Origin: Mucilaginibacter sp. KACC 22773
Lineage (GTDB): Bacteria; Bacteroidota; Bacteroidia; Sphingobacteriales; Sphingobacteriaceae
Direction: 5' to 3'
Length of the DNA stretch: 64,000 bases
Assembly: GCF_028736215.1 (NCBI RefSeq)
Contig: NZ_CP117883.1
Span: 5,456,001 to 5,520,000, forward strand
The position numbers and the translations under genes were made by a program. Of the stretch, positions 54,367-63,466 are shown in pieces; position 1 is the stretch's first letter, and every line of letters starts with the position of its first letter. The notes beneath the pieces were generated by a model. The model made no database searches and was not told the DNA's origin. It saw nothing but the letters and a program-made list of their open reading frames with translations.

Positions 54367-56835
54367 TTAAAAACTATAGCTCACGGTAGTTAAAAACTGT
54401 CTTGGCGCTATTGGGTTAATGCTGTAATTTTCGTGCACATTGTAATTAAGTACATTGCCTATATTGGAGATTTTACCAATAATGGAAACCTTTTTATAAG
54501 CGTAACCAACCGAGGCATCAACCGTAGTAAAGCCCGGTACATTAACCAGCCTTGATATGGTTTGCGTTTGCCCAACCGTGTTGGCATTACCCGCTGTACG
54601 GTTGCCCAGGTAATACACGGATGCCCCTACTTTAAAGCCTTTCAAATCGCCGTTATAAAAGTTGTAGAATGCGCTGGCATTGGCGGTGTGCTTAGGTACG
54701 TTAATTAAAGGCTGGCCGGCTATATTGCTGCCAACTGATGTTGATGTTTTTGAATAACGCGCGTTGGTGTAGCTGTAACCGGCCATTAAATCAAGCTCTT
54801 TTACCGGGTGTCCCGCAATATCAAGTTCAACACCGTCGCTTTTGGTTTGGCCAACAAGCTCTTTAATATTGGTGTTAATGTTCACCGTAGTACCATCGGC
54901 CAAAAATGGCGCTGTTTGGGCCAGATTATTATTAATAATACGGTATGCGGTTACATTTACTGATAAATTACCATTCAGAAAATCATTTTTAACACCGGCC
55001 TCGTACTGATCTACCAATGATGGCGAAAGTGGTTTATTATTAACATCTACACCCGTATTAGTGATAAACGAGTTGGAGTAACTTGCAAATAAAGCCGTAT
55101 TGTCAACAGGCTTATAAACTATACCGACGCGGGGCGAAAATGCCTTATCCTCTTTACCTGCCGCTTGTACAGCTAAAGCAGGGCTTGAAATATAATAGTT
55201 GGTAACCGATGTCGGCGCTACATACTGATACGACCAGCGGATACCGGCTAACACTTTAACTTTATCTGATATGCTTATCAAATCATTAAAGTAAGCCCCA
55301 AAGCGGTTTGTTTTTGTAAGGATACGGTATAAAGGGTTCATCTGCGGCTTATCGGTGCGCAGGGTATATTTATTTACATTAAAAATATTGATGGTATCGT
55401 AAACGGCAGGTTTTATTGACGTGCCATTATCCCAATAGCTTGATACCTTATTAATGGCGGCCACGTAGGTATAAGCCGTGTTGTTGTACCTGTCGGCATC
55501 AATACCAACTAAAATATTATGTTTTATGGCGCCTGTATTAAACTGGCCGGTAACATTAAACTGGCCGGTGTAATAATCTTCCATCGTTTTTGCGCGGTTA
55601 AGGGTACGGCCCCAATCGCCGGTTGCATCGGGCAGTACACGCTCGGTTGTTTGGTACTGCCTGTTAAAATGCTGGTAATTTAAGCCGCCGCTTATTTGCC
55701 ACAAACTGTTAATTTGATGGTTAATGGTTACAGTACCGGTTGACTGTTTGGTATTACCTGTCGACCATGAAGCACCCAGGTAGCGGTTGCGCGGCACATT
55801 GGCTATTACATTATTTATTTGTCCAGTTCCAAAATCAGGCGTAAAATCGTAGTTCAGGTAATCGCCCTCTACAATAACAGTTGTTTTGTCGCTTATTTTA
55901 TACAGGAATGATGGGTTAATATACTCCCTTTCGGATTTTACATTATCGCGAAAACTGTTTGCTTTTTCGTAAGTACCGTTTAAGCGGTAAGCCAGTTTTG
56001 AGGTGATAGGGCCATAAACATCAAACGAGGGGCGGTACAAATCATAGCTGCCATACGTCATAGATACTTTACCGCCTGCCTCAAACAATGGTTTTTTAGT
56101 TACCATATTTAAAATACCGCCGGGTGCCACGTTGCCATATAATAAAGCCGCGCTGCCCTTTAATACCTCAATCCTGTCAAGCGAACTCACTTCAGGTACA
56201 ACACCGGAGTTTACCCGGAAACCATTTTTAAACATATTGGTGCTCGAAAAATTGTAGCCACGTGCACCAAAAGTTTCCTGGGTATTGCCGCGGGCGCTAT
56301 ACAGGTAAACGCCATTAACATTCCTGATTACATCACTTAGCCTGATAGATTGCTGCTGGGCAAGCGTATTGCTGCTGATAACCATAACGCTTTGCGGCAA
56401 ATCCATAGGCGCTACGTTCATTTTACCGATAGTAAGCTTTTTACGGTTAATGGTTTTTGTAGATGAAATAAGCACCTCATCCAGCTGCGCCGAAGTTTCA
56501 TTTAATGTAAAATTTACCTGGGTAGTTTGATTGGCCACCACGGTAACCGTTTGCTGCTCGGCTTTAGTGCCCATAAAGCTGGTAACTAAAGTATATACTC
56601 CCGGCTTAATGTTAACAAAGGTAAACGAACCATCATCAATGGTAGTGGTACTTTTGTTTAAGCCTTTTATAGCTACAGTAACGTATGCAGCAGGTTTACC
56701 ATCGGTCGTTTTTACAAAGCCGTTAATTTTGCCGCTATTGCCATCGTCATCGGCCTTAAGGGTTAAAATATTTATAAATACGAAAAGAAAGAGGAGGGTA
56801 AATTTTTGCAGGTAGTTGTGTATATGATTTGACAT
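54367..56835 (-). CDS. TonB-dependent siderophore receptor
   Basis: From ATG 56835, 822 residues with a signal peptide (LLFLFVFINILTLKA). Domains: carboxypeptidase-regulatory-like domain (about 35-115, GFVKTTDGKPAAYVTVAIKG), plug (about 125-255, MDLPQSVMVISSNTLAQQQS and RIEVLKGSAALLYGNVAPGG), 22-strand barrel ending FLTTVSYSF. This plug form belongs to the ferrichrome/ferrioxamine/pyoverdine receptor group. A clear promoter (56863-56892) and a palindrome at the expected transcription start suggest iron control. Confidence 0.88.
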   Translation of the reverse strand: MSNHIHNYLQKFTLLFLFVFINILTLKADDDGNSGKINGFVKTTDGKPAAYVTVAIKGLNKSTTTIDDGSFTFVNIKPGVYTLVTSFMGTKAEQQTVTVVANQTTQVNFTLNETSAQLDEVLISSTKTINRKKLTIGKMNVAPMDLPQSVMVISSNTLAQQQSIRLSDVIRNVNGVYLYSARGNTQETFGARGYNFSSTNMFKNGFRVNSGVVPEVSSLDRIEVLKGSAALLYGNVAPGGILNMVTKKPLFEAGGKVSMTYGSYDLYRPSFDVYGPITSKLAYRLNGTYEKANSFRDNVKSEREYINPSFLYKISDKTTVIVEGDYLNYDFTPDFGTGQINNVIANVPRNRYLGASWSTGNTKQSTGTVTINHQINSLWQISGGLNYQHFNRQYQTTERVLPDATGDWGRTLNRAKTMEDYYTGQFNVTGQFNTGAIKHNILVGIDADRYNNTAYTYVAAINKVSSYWDNGTSIKPAVYDTINIFNVNKYTLRTDKPQMNPLYRILTKTNRFGAYFNDLISISDKVKVLAGIRWSYQYVAPTSVTNYYISSPALAVQAAGKEDKAFSPRVGIVYKPVDNTALFASYSNSFITNTGVDVNNKPLSPSLVDQYEAGVKNDFLNGNLSVNVTAYRIINNNLAQTAPFLADGTTVNINTNIKELVGQTKSDGVELDIAGHPVKELDLMAGYSYTNARYSKTSTSVGSNIAGQPLINVPKHTANASAFYNFYNGDLKGFKVGASVYYLGNRTAGNANTVGQTQTISRLVNVPGFTTVDASVGYAYKKVSIIGKISNIGNVLNYNVHENYSINPIAPRQFLTTVSYSF

Positions 56836-56840
56836 GCTAT

Positions 56841-56855
56841 TTAGATTAAGTCTAA
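56841..56855 (-). promoter_or_regulatory. palindromic operator candidate, iron regulation
   Basis: TTAGATTAAGTCTAA is a palindrome with 5-bp arms (TTAGA / TCTAA). It begins 5 bp before the receptor start codon and just after the predicted transcription start, where a repressor would block transcription. Fur- or DtxR-type binding is an inference; it does not match the E. coli Fur box. Confidence 0.5.
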
Positions 56856-56862
56856 TTAAGCG

Positions 56863-56892
56863 CAAAAATAACAACTCAATTTTAATTCACAA
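56863..56892 (-). promoter_or_regulatory. promoter of the siderophore receptor operon
   Basis: On the minus strand TTG (56892-56890), a 19-bp spacer and TATTTTTG (56870-56863), an exact TAnnTTTG match. Confidence 0.6.
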
Positions 56893-57005
56893 CTTTTATT
56901 TGGAATTAGTTTAAATAAGAAGAGTCAATGAAAGAATAACGATTTCGTTACAACACCAAAGGCAGCCGCCATCTGCATATATTAGCTTATACAAACCTCC
57001 CCCAA

Positions 57006-58316
57006 ATGAAAAAACTTTTCGCGCCCTTGTTGTTCATACTGTTGTTTATGAACTGTTTGAAGGCACAGCCGGGCAAAACCGAGATAACCAAATGGCAATA
57101 CGGCCGCAATGGCGCGGTATCTATCACCTGGGATGATGGATCCATCAACCAGTTTAAAGTGGCGCTGCCTATTTTGAACAGGCTGGGAATTAAAAGCACG
57201 TTTTTTATTATCACGGGGCAAATACCCGGTTCCCGGTACCAGGCAAAATTTATCGGGAGGCCTTTGAAACAGATAATTGCCGAAACCGCAACAATTCCTA
57301 CTAACAAAGAGAATTTTTACGAGCGTGCATCGGCAGCGGGGCACCTGGGACTTATTGGCACGCTCGACTATCATTATAAAGCTGGTTCGCTAATTGACGA
57401 TAACAAACCCGAAGCGGCCTATAAGGTAATTGATGAGCTATACAGTAAAGTGCGCCATGGTGATTTTAAACCAGGTATTGAGCATAACACCGAGTACAAT
57501 GATGCTCACGGCACAACCTGGGCGCAAATTAAACGATACGCTGCACAGGGGCACGAATTTGCCAGTCACATGGTTACCCACCCGCGCCTGGCCGCGCTCG
57601 ACGAGCCCAATATGCTTTATGAGATGGAGAAAAGCCGGCTGGATATTTTGCATAACCTTGGCCTGCAATACACTTTTAGCGCCGAAGGGCCTTTTGGCAC
57701 CGAAAACGAGCGGGCTGTAGCGTACCTAAGCAGGGTTTACCCCGCACTGCGCAACCGCATGCCCGAACCCTGGCTGAAAGAGATTAGCAGGGGGAGTAAA
57801 GAGATGCCCGGCAATACCGATAAACCTTATGTACAGTACCAGCGCGGCGCCACCACCAAAACACCGCTGCCTATGATGAAAGCCTGGGTTGATACCACCA
57901 TGAACAGACAGGATACATGGCTGGTACTTACCCACCACGGCGTGCAGGGCATTGGCTGGGAGGCCTTACCTGCTACCGAGCTGGATGAGTATTTTACCTA
58001 CATCAAAAACCATGAAGACAAACTTTGGATTGCCACCTTTAGCGATGTTACCAAATATATGCGTGAACGCCAAAATGCAAACCTTACCACAGGCATGCAA
58101 AATGGCAAGCTGGTAATTAAAGTAAGCCACCCGCTTGATAAGCGGTTTTACAATATGCCGCTAACGCTTAAAACCTATTTACCTGCCGGGTGGAAAAGTG
58201 CTAAGGTAACGCAAGGCGGCAAGACTGTTGATGTTAGGTTGATTCGAGATAAAAAGGGCGATTATGTGCTTTACCAGGTTAAAGCCAGTACGCCTGCGAT
58301 TATAACAAAATTATAA
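57006..58316 (+). CDS. secreted polysaccharide deacetylase (CE4)
   Basis: 436 residues with a signal peptide (about 1-20). The NodB-type core has the catalytic/metal Asp pair in SITWDDGS (Asp43-Asp44) and the metal histidines in SHMVTH (His188, His192). The middle insertion (about 90-165) and the C-terminal beta domain (LVIKVSHPLDKRFYNMPLTL) are longer than in a minimal deacetylase. It probably removes acetyl groups from a glycan; the substrate is unknown. It is divergent from the siderophore receptor. Confidence 0.85.
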   Translation: MKKLFAPLLFILLFMNCLKAQPGKTEITKWQYGRNGAVSITWDDGSINQFKVALPILNRLGIKSTFFIITGQIPGSRYQAKFIGRPLKQIIAETATIPTNKENFYERASAAGHLGLIGTLDYHYKAGSLIDDNKPEAAYKVIDELYSKVRHGDFKPGIEHNTEYNDAHGTTWAQIKRYAAQGHEFASHMVTHPRLAALDEPNMLYEMEKSRLDILHNLGLQYTFSAEGPFGTENERAVAYLSRVYPALRNRMPEPWLKEISRGSKEMPGNTDKPYVQYQRGATTKTPLPMMKAWVDTTMNRQDTWLVLTHHGVQGIGWEALPATELDEYFTYIKNHEDKLWIATFSDVTKYMRERQNANLTTGMQNGKLVIKVSHPLDKRFYNMPLTLKTYLPAGWKSAKVTQGGKTVDVRLIRDKKGDYVLYQVKASTPAIITKL

Positions 58317-58358
58317 ACCCGGTAAAGCAATCGGGGATTTATCCGCTATCCAATATCC

Positions 58359-58775
58359 TTAATCGAAAACTATTGTATCGGGCCCCGAAACCTTGCTGAT
58401 GTGGCAGGCACATCCGCCTGCAATTTTAACTATGGCTGTTTTAGTTTGATGACTTGACGGATTTGTTGCAGTAATTTGTACATTATCGCCACCGGTAGAA
58501 AACTTATCGATAATATTATCGTTAGCAATGGTTTTAAATGCCGGCGAAAATCCCGGGTCAATAACGCCTGGAGCCACAATAACAGAGTCGGAACGTAAAT
58601 TTTTGGCTATAAAGTCTTCTACAGTTACCCCGTCGCCATTTTTATCAACAAAGCGAACGCCAACGCTAACAAATTCCTGGGTGCAAGTGGTAATAGCACA
58701 GGCAGGTTGCTGACGGTTTTTGTTACACGCTGTAAAGGAAGCCACAAGTAGTAATAGTAATATTCTCCTGATCAT
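58359..58775 (-). CDS. hypothetical lipoprotein
   Basis: 138 residues with a lipoprotein signal (lipobox SFTAC, Cys17). The mature part has a Cys pair (PACAITTCTQ), a possible calcium-like DKNGDGV loop and a C-terminal GGCACHISKVSG motif. The fold looks like a small beta sandwich. No family recognised. Confidence 0.6.
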   Translation of the reverse strand: MIRRILLLLLVASFTACNKNRQQPACAITTCTQEFVSVGVRFVDKNGDGVTVEDFIAKNLRSDSVIVAPGVIDPGFSPAFKTIANDNIIDKFSTGGDNVQITATNPSSHQTKTAIVKIAGGCACHISKVSGPDTIVFD

Positions 58776-58988
58776 GATATTGGTTTTTATATCATTACGG
58801 CCTTTGGGACTAACGTGCTACAAATTTTGCAGTTTCCGCAAAACTAATTACCGAACATTTTTTGTTTAAAGTTTAAACTCCGTCAATCCCTGATTTATAA
58901 CCGAACTAATCAGGTGGCTATATCAAATGGATACTAATTGAAGACGGGGCGCCTTTACTTATTTTAGCTATTATGCATAACCAACAAG

Positions 58989-59075
58989 GTGTGTGTACCG
59001 GTACAGATGAGACGCCTTGAAACGCCCTGAGACACCCTGAAACAGGGTGAAACACCCTGGTACGGGGTGGTACAC
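58989..59075. repeat. 10-bp-period tandem array B
   Basis: Same family as 30947-31089: leader GTGTGTACCGGTAC, then 10-bp words TGAGACGCCT, TGAAACGCCC, TGAGACACCC, TGAAACAGGG, TGAAACACCC, TGGTACGGGG. The rest of the interval 58776-59196 has no gene. Confidence 0.85.
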
Positions 59076-59196
59076 TTTCCTTACCTTATGCGCAAGCTAA
59101 AAGCAATAGGCACAAGGCTTAACCGCTTATTTTTGTTCGGTTAGAGTTAAATGCGATATGTTAAGTGCCCTATTTTATCTGATTACCCCGAATAGA

Positions 59197-61062
59197 TTAT
59201 TCCATCACCCTAACCTTTAAAAGGCTTGGCTCATCTTTAGATGTATAAACCTTGTGGGTTGCCTTTTTAAAATCTGTATCCTTAGCTTTCATAATATCCT
59301 GGAATTGCTGGGTATTACGGTCAATAAGCGGAAACCAACTGCTTTGTACCTGCACCATCAGGCGGTGGCCTTTTTTAAAGGTGTGCAATACATCCTGTAA
59401 CTCAAAATTAACAGGGGTTACTTTGCCGGGTACAAAAGGCTCGGGCTTATCAAAACCATTGCGGAATTTACCGCGCATGGCCTCGCTGCGTACCATTTGC
59501 TGATAGCCGCCCAGGTAAACATCCTTGCCGGTAAACTTGTCGTTCTTAGTCGAGTCGGGGTATACGTCAATAACTTTAACTATCCAATCGGCATCTGTAC
59601 CGGTGGTTGATACTTTAAGGTTGGCCCATATGTTGCCTGCAAGGGTTACATCTTTGTCAAGCACATCGGTTTCGTAAGTCAGCACATCAGGGCGTTGCGA
59701 TGCAAAACGCTGGTCGGCGGTCATATACTCACGTTTCATATCGTTTTCAATCGTACTGATAAATGGCACCGGTTTGTTGGGATCAGACACAAACTCGTCA
59801 AAACTATCACCTGCCGCAGGTGCATCAAATGAAAGTTTGCCGCCGGGCAGCAGGTACAGGCTTTTATCAACTGCTTCTTTCGGCGGCCAGGTTTTATAAG
59901 TTTTCCATTGGTTAACACCCGTTTCAAACGTCGAAACAGGTTCCAGGTTAAGGTCGGTACCTTTTAAATAATGGCTAAAAAAAGCAAACTCAATTTTCTC
60001 CCGGTAAAACGGGCCTGTAGGGCCGCCAAAACCAATATCGCCTAAATGATCGCCGTCGCCACGGGCCCAACCGCCATGCACCCAGGGGCCCATGGTAAAG
60101 TAAACCGGGGTTTTAGGATTTTCTTTAACCAGTGTTTTATAGGTATTGATAGCGCCGTAAAGGTCTTCGGCATCATACCATCCGCCGGTAACCAGTACCG
60201 CGGTTTTAATATCGTGTAAGTGGTAAAGTACATTACGATCTTTCCAATGCTGATCATAGTTGGGATGATCGAGCATTTCGTTCCATAAACGAATGGTATC
60301 TTTATAATATTTGTCGTTGGAGTTTTTTACCGATCCCATCCTCATAAAAAAGGCATAACCATCATTTGTGCCGGCGTTAAATCCGTTGCCACGGCGTTGT
60401 GTGGGTTTATCATCCTGGCGGTTGGTAAAAAATGGGTAGAAGCCAAAATTGGCGGTAAGCATAAACGCGCCATTATGAAAAGCATCATCGCGGTACAAAT
60501 CGGCCATTGGCGCCTGCGGCGATGCAGCCACCAATGCCGGATGACGGCTTAACAATGCAGCCGTTGTATAAAACCCGGGGTACGAAATGCCCCAAACTCC
60601 TACTTTGCCATTGTTGTTTTTAATGTTTTTCAGCAGCCAGTCAATGGTGTCATAGGTGTCGGTACCTTCATCTACATCATTTTTGGTTTTGTGCACTTCC
60701 TTTTCGGGAGTCATCTCTTCAAAAATGCCTTCGCTCATCCAACGGCCACGAGCGTCCTGGTAAACAAAAATATAGCCATCGCGCACAAATAACGATGAAG
60801 GCCCAAGGCTGCCCCTGTAGGCATCAACACCATAAGGAGCTACGCTATATGGCGTCCTATCCATCATAATGGGATACTTTTTGGTTTGATCTTTTGGTAC
60901 GTATACCGATGTAAACAGCTTTTTACCATCGCGCATGGGCACATTGTATTCGTACTTGGTGTAATTTGCTTTTATATAATCAGCATCGGGGCCTTTTGGC
61001 TGAGCATAAGCACAAAAAGTTAAAAACACAAAGCTTAAAGCTATGAGGAGAGATTTTTTCAT
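59197..61062 (-). CDS. CocE/NonD-family alpha/beta hydrolase
   Basis: 621 residues with a signal peptide (about 1-20, AYAQ). The N-terminal hydrolase domain has nucleophile Ser160 in GISYPGF and YQDARGRWMSEG; the C-terminal jelly-roll domain (about 380-620) is typical of X-Pro dipeptidyl-peptidase S15/cocaine esterase/glutaryl-7-ACA acylase enzymes. It is likely an exported peptidase, acylase or esterase; specificity is open. It is a single gene with a promoter at 61080-61109. Confidence 0.88.
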   Translation of the reverse strand: MKKSLLIALSFVFLTFCAYAQPKGPDADYIKANYTKYEYNVPMRDGKKLFTSVYVPKDQTKKYPIMMDRTPYSVAPYGVDAYRGSLGPSSLFVRDGYIFVYQDARGRWMSEGIFEEMTPEKEVHKTKNDVDEGTDTYDTIDWLLKNIKNNNGKVGVWGISYPGFYTTAALLSRHPALVAASPQAPMADLYRDDAFHNGAFMLTANFGFYPFFTNRQDDKPTQRRGNGFNAGTNDGYAFFMRMGSVKNSNDKYYKDTIRLWNEMLDHPNYDQHWKDRNVLYHLHDIKTAVLVTGGWYDAEDLYGAINTYKTLVKENPKTPVYFTMGPWVHGGWARGDGDHLGDIGFGGPTGPFYREKIEFAFFSHYLKGTDLNLEPVSTFETGVNQWKTYKTWPPKEAVDKSLYLLPGGKLSFDAPAAGDSFDEFVSDPNKPVPFISTIENDMKREYMTADQRFASQRPDVLTYETDVLDKDVTLAGNIWANLKVSTTGTDADWIVKVIDVYPDSTKNDKFTGKDVYLGGYQQMVRSEAMRGKFRNGFDKPEPFVPGKVTPVNFELQDVLHTFKKGHRLMVQVQSSWFPLIDRNTQQFQDIMKAKDTDFKKATHKVYTSKDEPSLLKVRVME

Positions 61063-61079
61063 ATCAACTTAATAAAGCT

Positions 61080-61109
61080 TAAAAATAGCCAATAAAACAA
61101 AAATGGCAA
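61080..61109 (-). promoter_or_regulatory. promoter candidate of the CocE/NonD gene
   Basis: On the minus strand TTG (61109-61107), a 19-bp spacer and TATTTTTA (61087-61080), one mismatch to TAnnTTTG. Confidence 0.4.
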
Positions 61110-61167
61110 CCTAATTGGCTTGCCTATCGAAAACGTTACCTGATGATTATTCGCTAACAAGATGAAA

Positions 61168-61198
61168 CGACTATAAATTGATAGTCAATTTATAATCG
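61168..61198. promoter_or_regulatory. AT-rich palindrome in the intergenic region
   Basis: Arms 61168-61181 (CGACTATAAATTGA) and 61185-61198 match in 13 of 14 positions with a 3-bp centre. It could be an operator upstream of the CocE/NonD gene or a small hairpin. The rest of 61063-61482 holds nothing I recognise. Confidence 0.45.
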
Positions 61199-61482
61199 TT
61201 CGGTACTACCCTAAAAAAGTTTGCTATTTCTGAAATTAACAAGTTAGAATTGGAAGGCTATTGGAACTATAAGCTGATCAGCTAAGATACCTTATCATAT
61301 CATGGCCAGCCTGGATCCCGAATTTCCCGCTCCTGTCTATCCTCCATTTTTCTCAGCTTTGTAACACATGGCTGGTTCTAAAACCAACACGCCCCTACTA
61401 TTTCCGGCGTTGGTTATAGTATACCCGCTTTTATTACCGTTTGCGGGCTTAGTTGGCAGCCAATCGCAATAGTAACCTTATC

Positions 61483-62226
61483 CTACTGGGATGTTTTAAT
61501 CAACAAGTTATTGGTTAACACCGCCGCGCCAAAGGCAACTGAGTCTGCACGGCCTACTATTCCCTGGGTATAAATAGTGTATGCCCGCCCATCCAGCAGA
61601 CTAACATTGCTCAGTGTGTATTCCGTTTTTGTGGGGGTGGTGTGTACATTTATAGTAAAGTTATAATTGCCCGTGGGCAGGTTTACGTAAGGTGTCAGCG
61701 TGTTAAATTTAACACCTGCCGTACTGGTTACCAGCGTATCATTGGCCCTTAAATCTAAACCAGGCGATGACGGGGAGGTATTTGCAAACCGTACCTTGGC
61801 CCTGCCTATTGGCGGTAAAGTAGCGGTATCCAGCGATAATATGGAATTTTTTATACTACCATCGGCCAGGTAGCCGGTTAAAAAAATGGTATATTTAACA
61901 TTACTCCTTAAAACGGTATCAATTTCAAAAGGGATATTTACAGCCGCCGCAGTAGCCGTACGGAATTGCAATGGCGGTGTAATTGTAGACAATGTAAAAT
62001 AACCCGAGCTGGTTGGATAGGTATATGCAGTTGCGCTTTGCCTAATCGAGTTTTGATATAAATTTAAAGGCTGCACATCCGGACTTAAATTAATGACCTG
62101 CAACTGCGTATTTGTACCTGTTATGTTTGTTGATTTACCGCACGATGCTATAAAGCAAAGCAGCAGCACCAATGGTGCGCCGGTAAATAGTGATAGTATT
62201 AAGCCGTTTTTATGTTTATTATTCAT
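61483..62226 (-). CDS. DUF4397 lipoprotein, second copy
   Basis: From ATG 62226, 247 residues. Lipobox CFIASC in a lipoprotein signal, then a DUF4397-type beta domain: LQVINLSPDVQPLNLYQNSI, IFLTGYLADGSIKNSILSLD and RVRFANTSPSSPGLDLRAND. It starts 4 bp after the stop of the preceding paralogue, so the two are co-transcribed. Function is unknown; such proteins are surface or periplasmic lipoproteins. Confidence 0.8.
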   Translation of the reverse strand: MNNKHKNGLILSLFTGAPLVLLLCFIASCGKSTNITGTNTQLQVINLSPDVQPLNLYQNSIRQSATAYTYPTSSGYFTLSTITPPLQFRTATAAAVNIPFEIDTVLRSNVKYTIFLTGYLADGSIKNSILSLDTATLPPIGRAKVRFANTSPSSPGLDLRANDTLVTSTAGVKFNTLTPYVNLPTGNYNFTINVHTTPTKTEYTLSNVSLLDGRAYTIYTQGIVGRADSVAFGAAVLTNNLLIKTSQ

Positions 62227-62230
62227 CTTA

Positions 62231-62953
62231 TTATTCACTGCCACTATTAAATAAACCTACAAGAATACCAGCGTTTCCGGCCGGCAAAGCCGTTCCATAC
62301 CCATAAAAGGTATAAATTTTACCTGCGGTCAAAGTTACTGTATCAACTTTAGGTAAAGTGGGGTAAGCCGCCCGATATATACCAATGTAATGAACACCCT
62401 GTTTAATACGGGTAAACTCAGTCGACGTTTTAAAAGCGATATTTGTCTTCCAGGGGGTATCTATCGGCACCGTTCCGGTAGTTCCTCTTAATATAAAACT
62501 CATATTGCCTGCGCTGGCCGAGGCATTCACAAATCTTACCCTGGCGTATGTGGCTTTCTTTGCGCTGTCAGTATCAAGTACCAGGGTATCAAGGGTACTA
62601 AATACATCATCGCTGTTTTGGCCGGCTATGTATATGGTGTGGTCTGATGCCGAATCGGCCTGGAAAGGTTTGTTATAAAACGGCGTTGAAGCGCCATCAA
62701 CCTTAAATGAGTAATTTTTAGTACCGGCAGGCACAGTAAGATAACCGAGCGAACCGCCCGGATAAAAAGTTGTTGTATTGTTAAAACGCGTACCGTTTAT
62801 ATAAAAATTAACATTGGCGCTTGATACATTTACCACGTCAACAAAAGCCGTAACCGTTGACGTACTGGCAGGAGCATCGTTGCTCTTTTTACAGGATGCC
62901 CAGCAGGCGCCTGCTGCCGCAATAAAAAACAAAACCTTTATCCTGGTATTCAT
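62231..62953 (-). CDS. DUF4397 lipoprotein, first copy
   Basis: 240 residues, lipobox CWASC (Cys20), SCKK following. DUF4397 features: VTAFVDVVNVSSANVNFYIN, DHTIYIAGQNSDDVFSTLDT and YARVRFVNASASAGNMSFIL. It is a paralogue of the gene after it (shared VRF.N.S and TIY/TIF..G motifs), suggesting tandem duplication. Confidence 0.8.
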   Translation of the reverse strand: MNTRIKVLFFIAAAGACWASCKKSNDAPASTSTVTAFVDVVNVSSANVNFYINGTRFNNTTTFYPGGSLGYLTVPAGTKNYSFKVDGASTPFYNKPFQADSASDHTIYIAGQNSDDVFSTLDTLVLDTDSAKKATYARVRFVNASASAGNMSFILRGTTGTVPIDTPWKTNIAFKTSTEFTRIKQGVHYIGIYRAAYPTLPKVDTVTLTAGKIYTFYGYGTALPAGNAGILVGLFNSGSE

Positions 62954-62963
62954 AGTTACGTCA

Positions 62964-62988
62964 AAAGTCTTAAGTAGTAAGTCTTAAG
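62964..62988. repeat. short word tract before the DUF4397 pair
   Basis: AGTCTTAAGTAGTAAGTCTT then AAGTT, related to the AAGTCTTAAGT and AAGTAGTAAGT words seen after GH20 and ftsZ. Confidence 0.5.
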
Positions 62989-63068
62989 TTTTATCAATAT
63001 TCTTTTCATGTGCCTGCGGCCTTTTTTTAACCGGAAGAGCCGGGGTAACATGATATATCCAATTTTCC

Positions 63069-63142
63069 CGTCATCCTGAGGTACGAAGGATCTATCAGTC
63101 ATGTATGACAAAAGTTCACAGATACCTCGTATCGAGTCATGA
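63069..63142. repeat. dispersed repeat, copy 3
   Basis: CCGTCATCCTGAGGTACGAA, GGATCTATCAGTCATG ... GATACCTCGTATCGAGTCAT. Related to the modules at 11876 and 33055. Confidence 0.6.
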
Positions 63143-63186
63143 CGTGTTGTAGTTTACACACATATTCGTTTGAACGCCGGCTACAA

Positions 63187-63331
63187 CTCACCCCGGCTAC
63201 GCTACGCTGGCCGACCCTCTCTCCGGCTAAAGCCGCAAAGAGAGTAAACCCCAATTTTCTTTTTTTTCGCCCCTCTATGCGACGAAGTCGGAGAGAGGGG
63301 CAGACGGGCGGAGCCTCGTCGGGGTGAGTCT
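63187..63331. repeat. long imperfect inverted repeat
   Basis: ACTCACCCCGGCTACGCTAC ... CCCTCTCTCCGGCTAAAGCC on the left arm (63187-63240) and the inverted related sequence GGAGAGAGGGG ... CGTCGGGGTGAGT on the right arm (63289-63329), with a T-rich centre. It can form a long branched hairpin. The interval 62954-63466 has no convincing gene. Confidence 0.7.
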
Positions 63332-63406
63332 TCGCCTCTATACTCCCCCCTTTTACATTCCCATCACTAATAACTCCCGCCCGAAACATTTGTTATCCGT
63401 GCCGAA

Positions 63407-63435
63407 CAAAAAAGTCCGGTTTTTAAAGCCGGACT
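63407..63435 (-). terminator. terminator of dnaN
   Basis: On the minus strand the stem AGTCCGG / CCGGACT with a 9-nt loop is followed by TTTTTT. Confidence 0.85.
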
Positions 63436-63466
63436 CTGTTTTTGGATTTATAATTTAAGTTTACAC

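Noticed and set aside
63099..63389. 96-codon frame between DUF4397 and dnaN
   Set aside because: It lies across the imperfect inverted repeat and has no family features.
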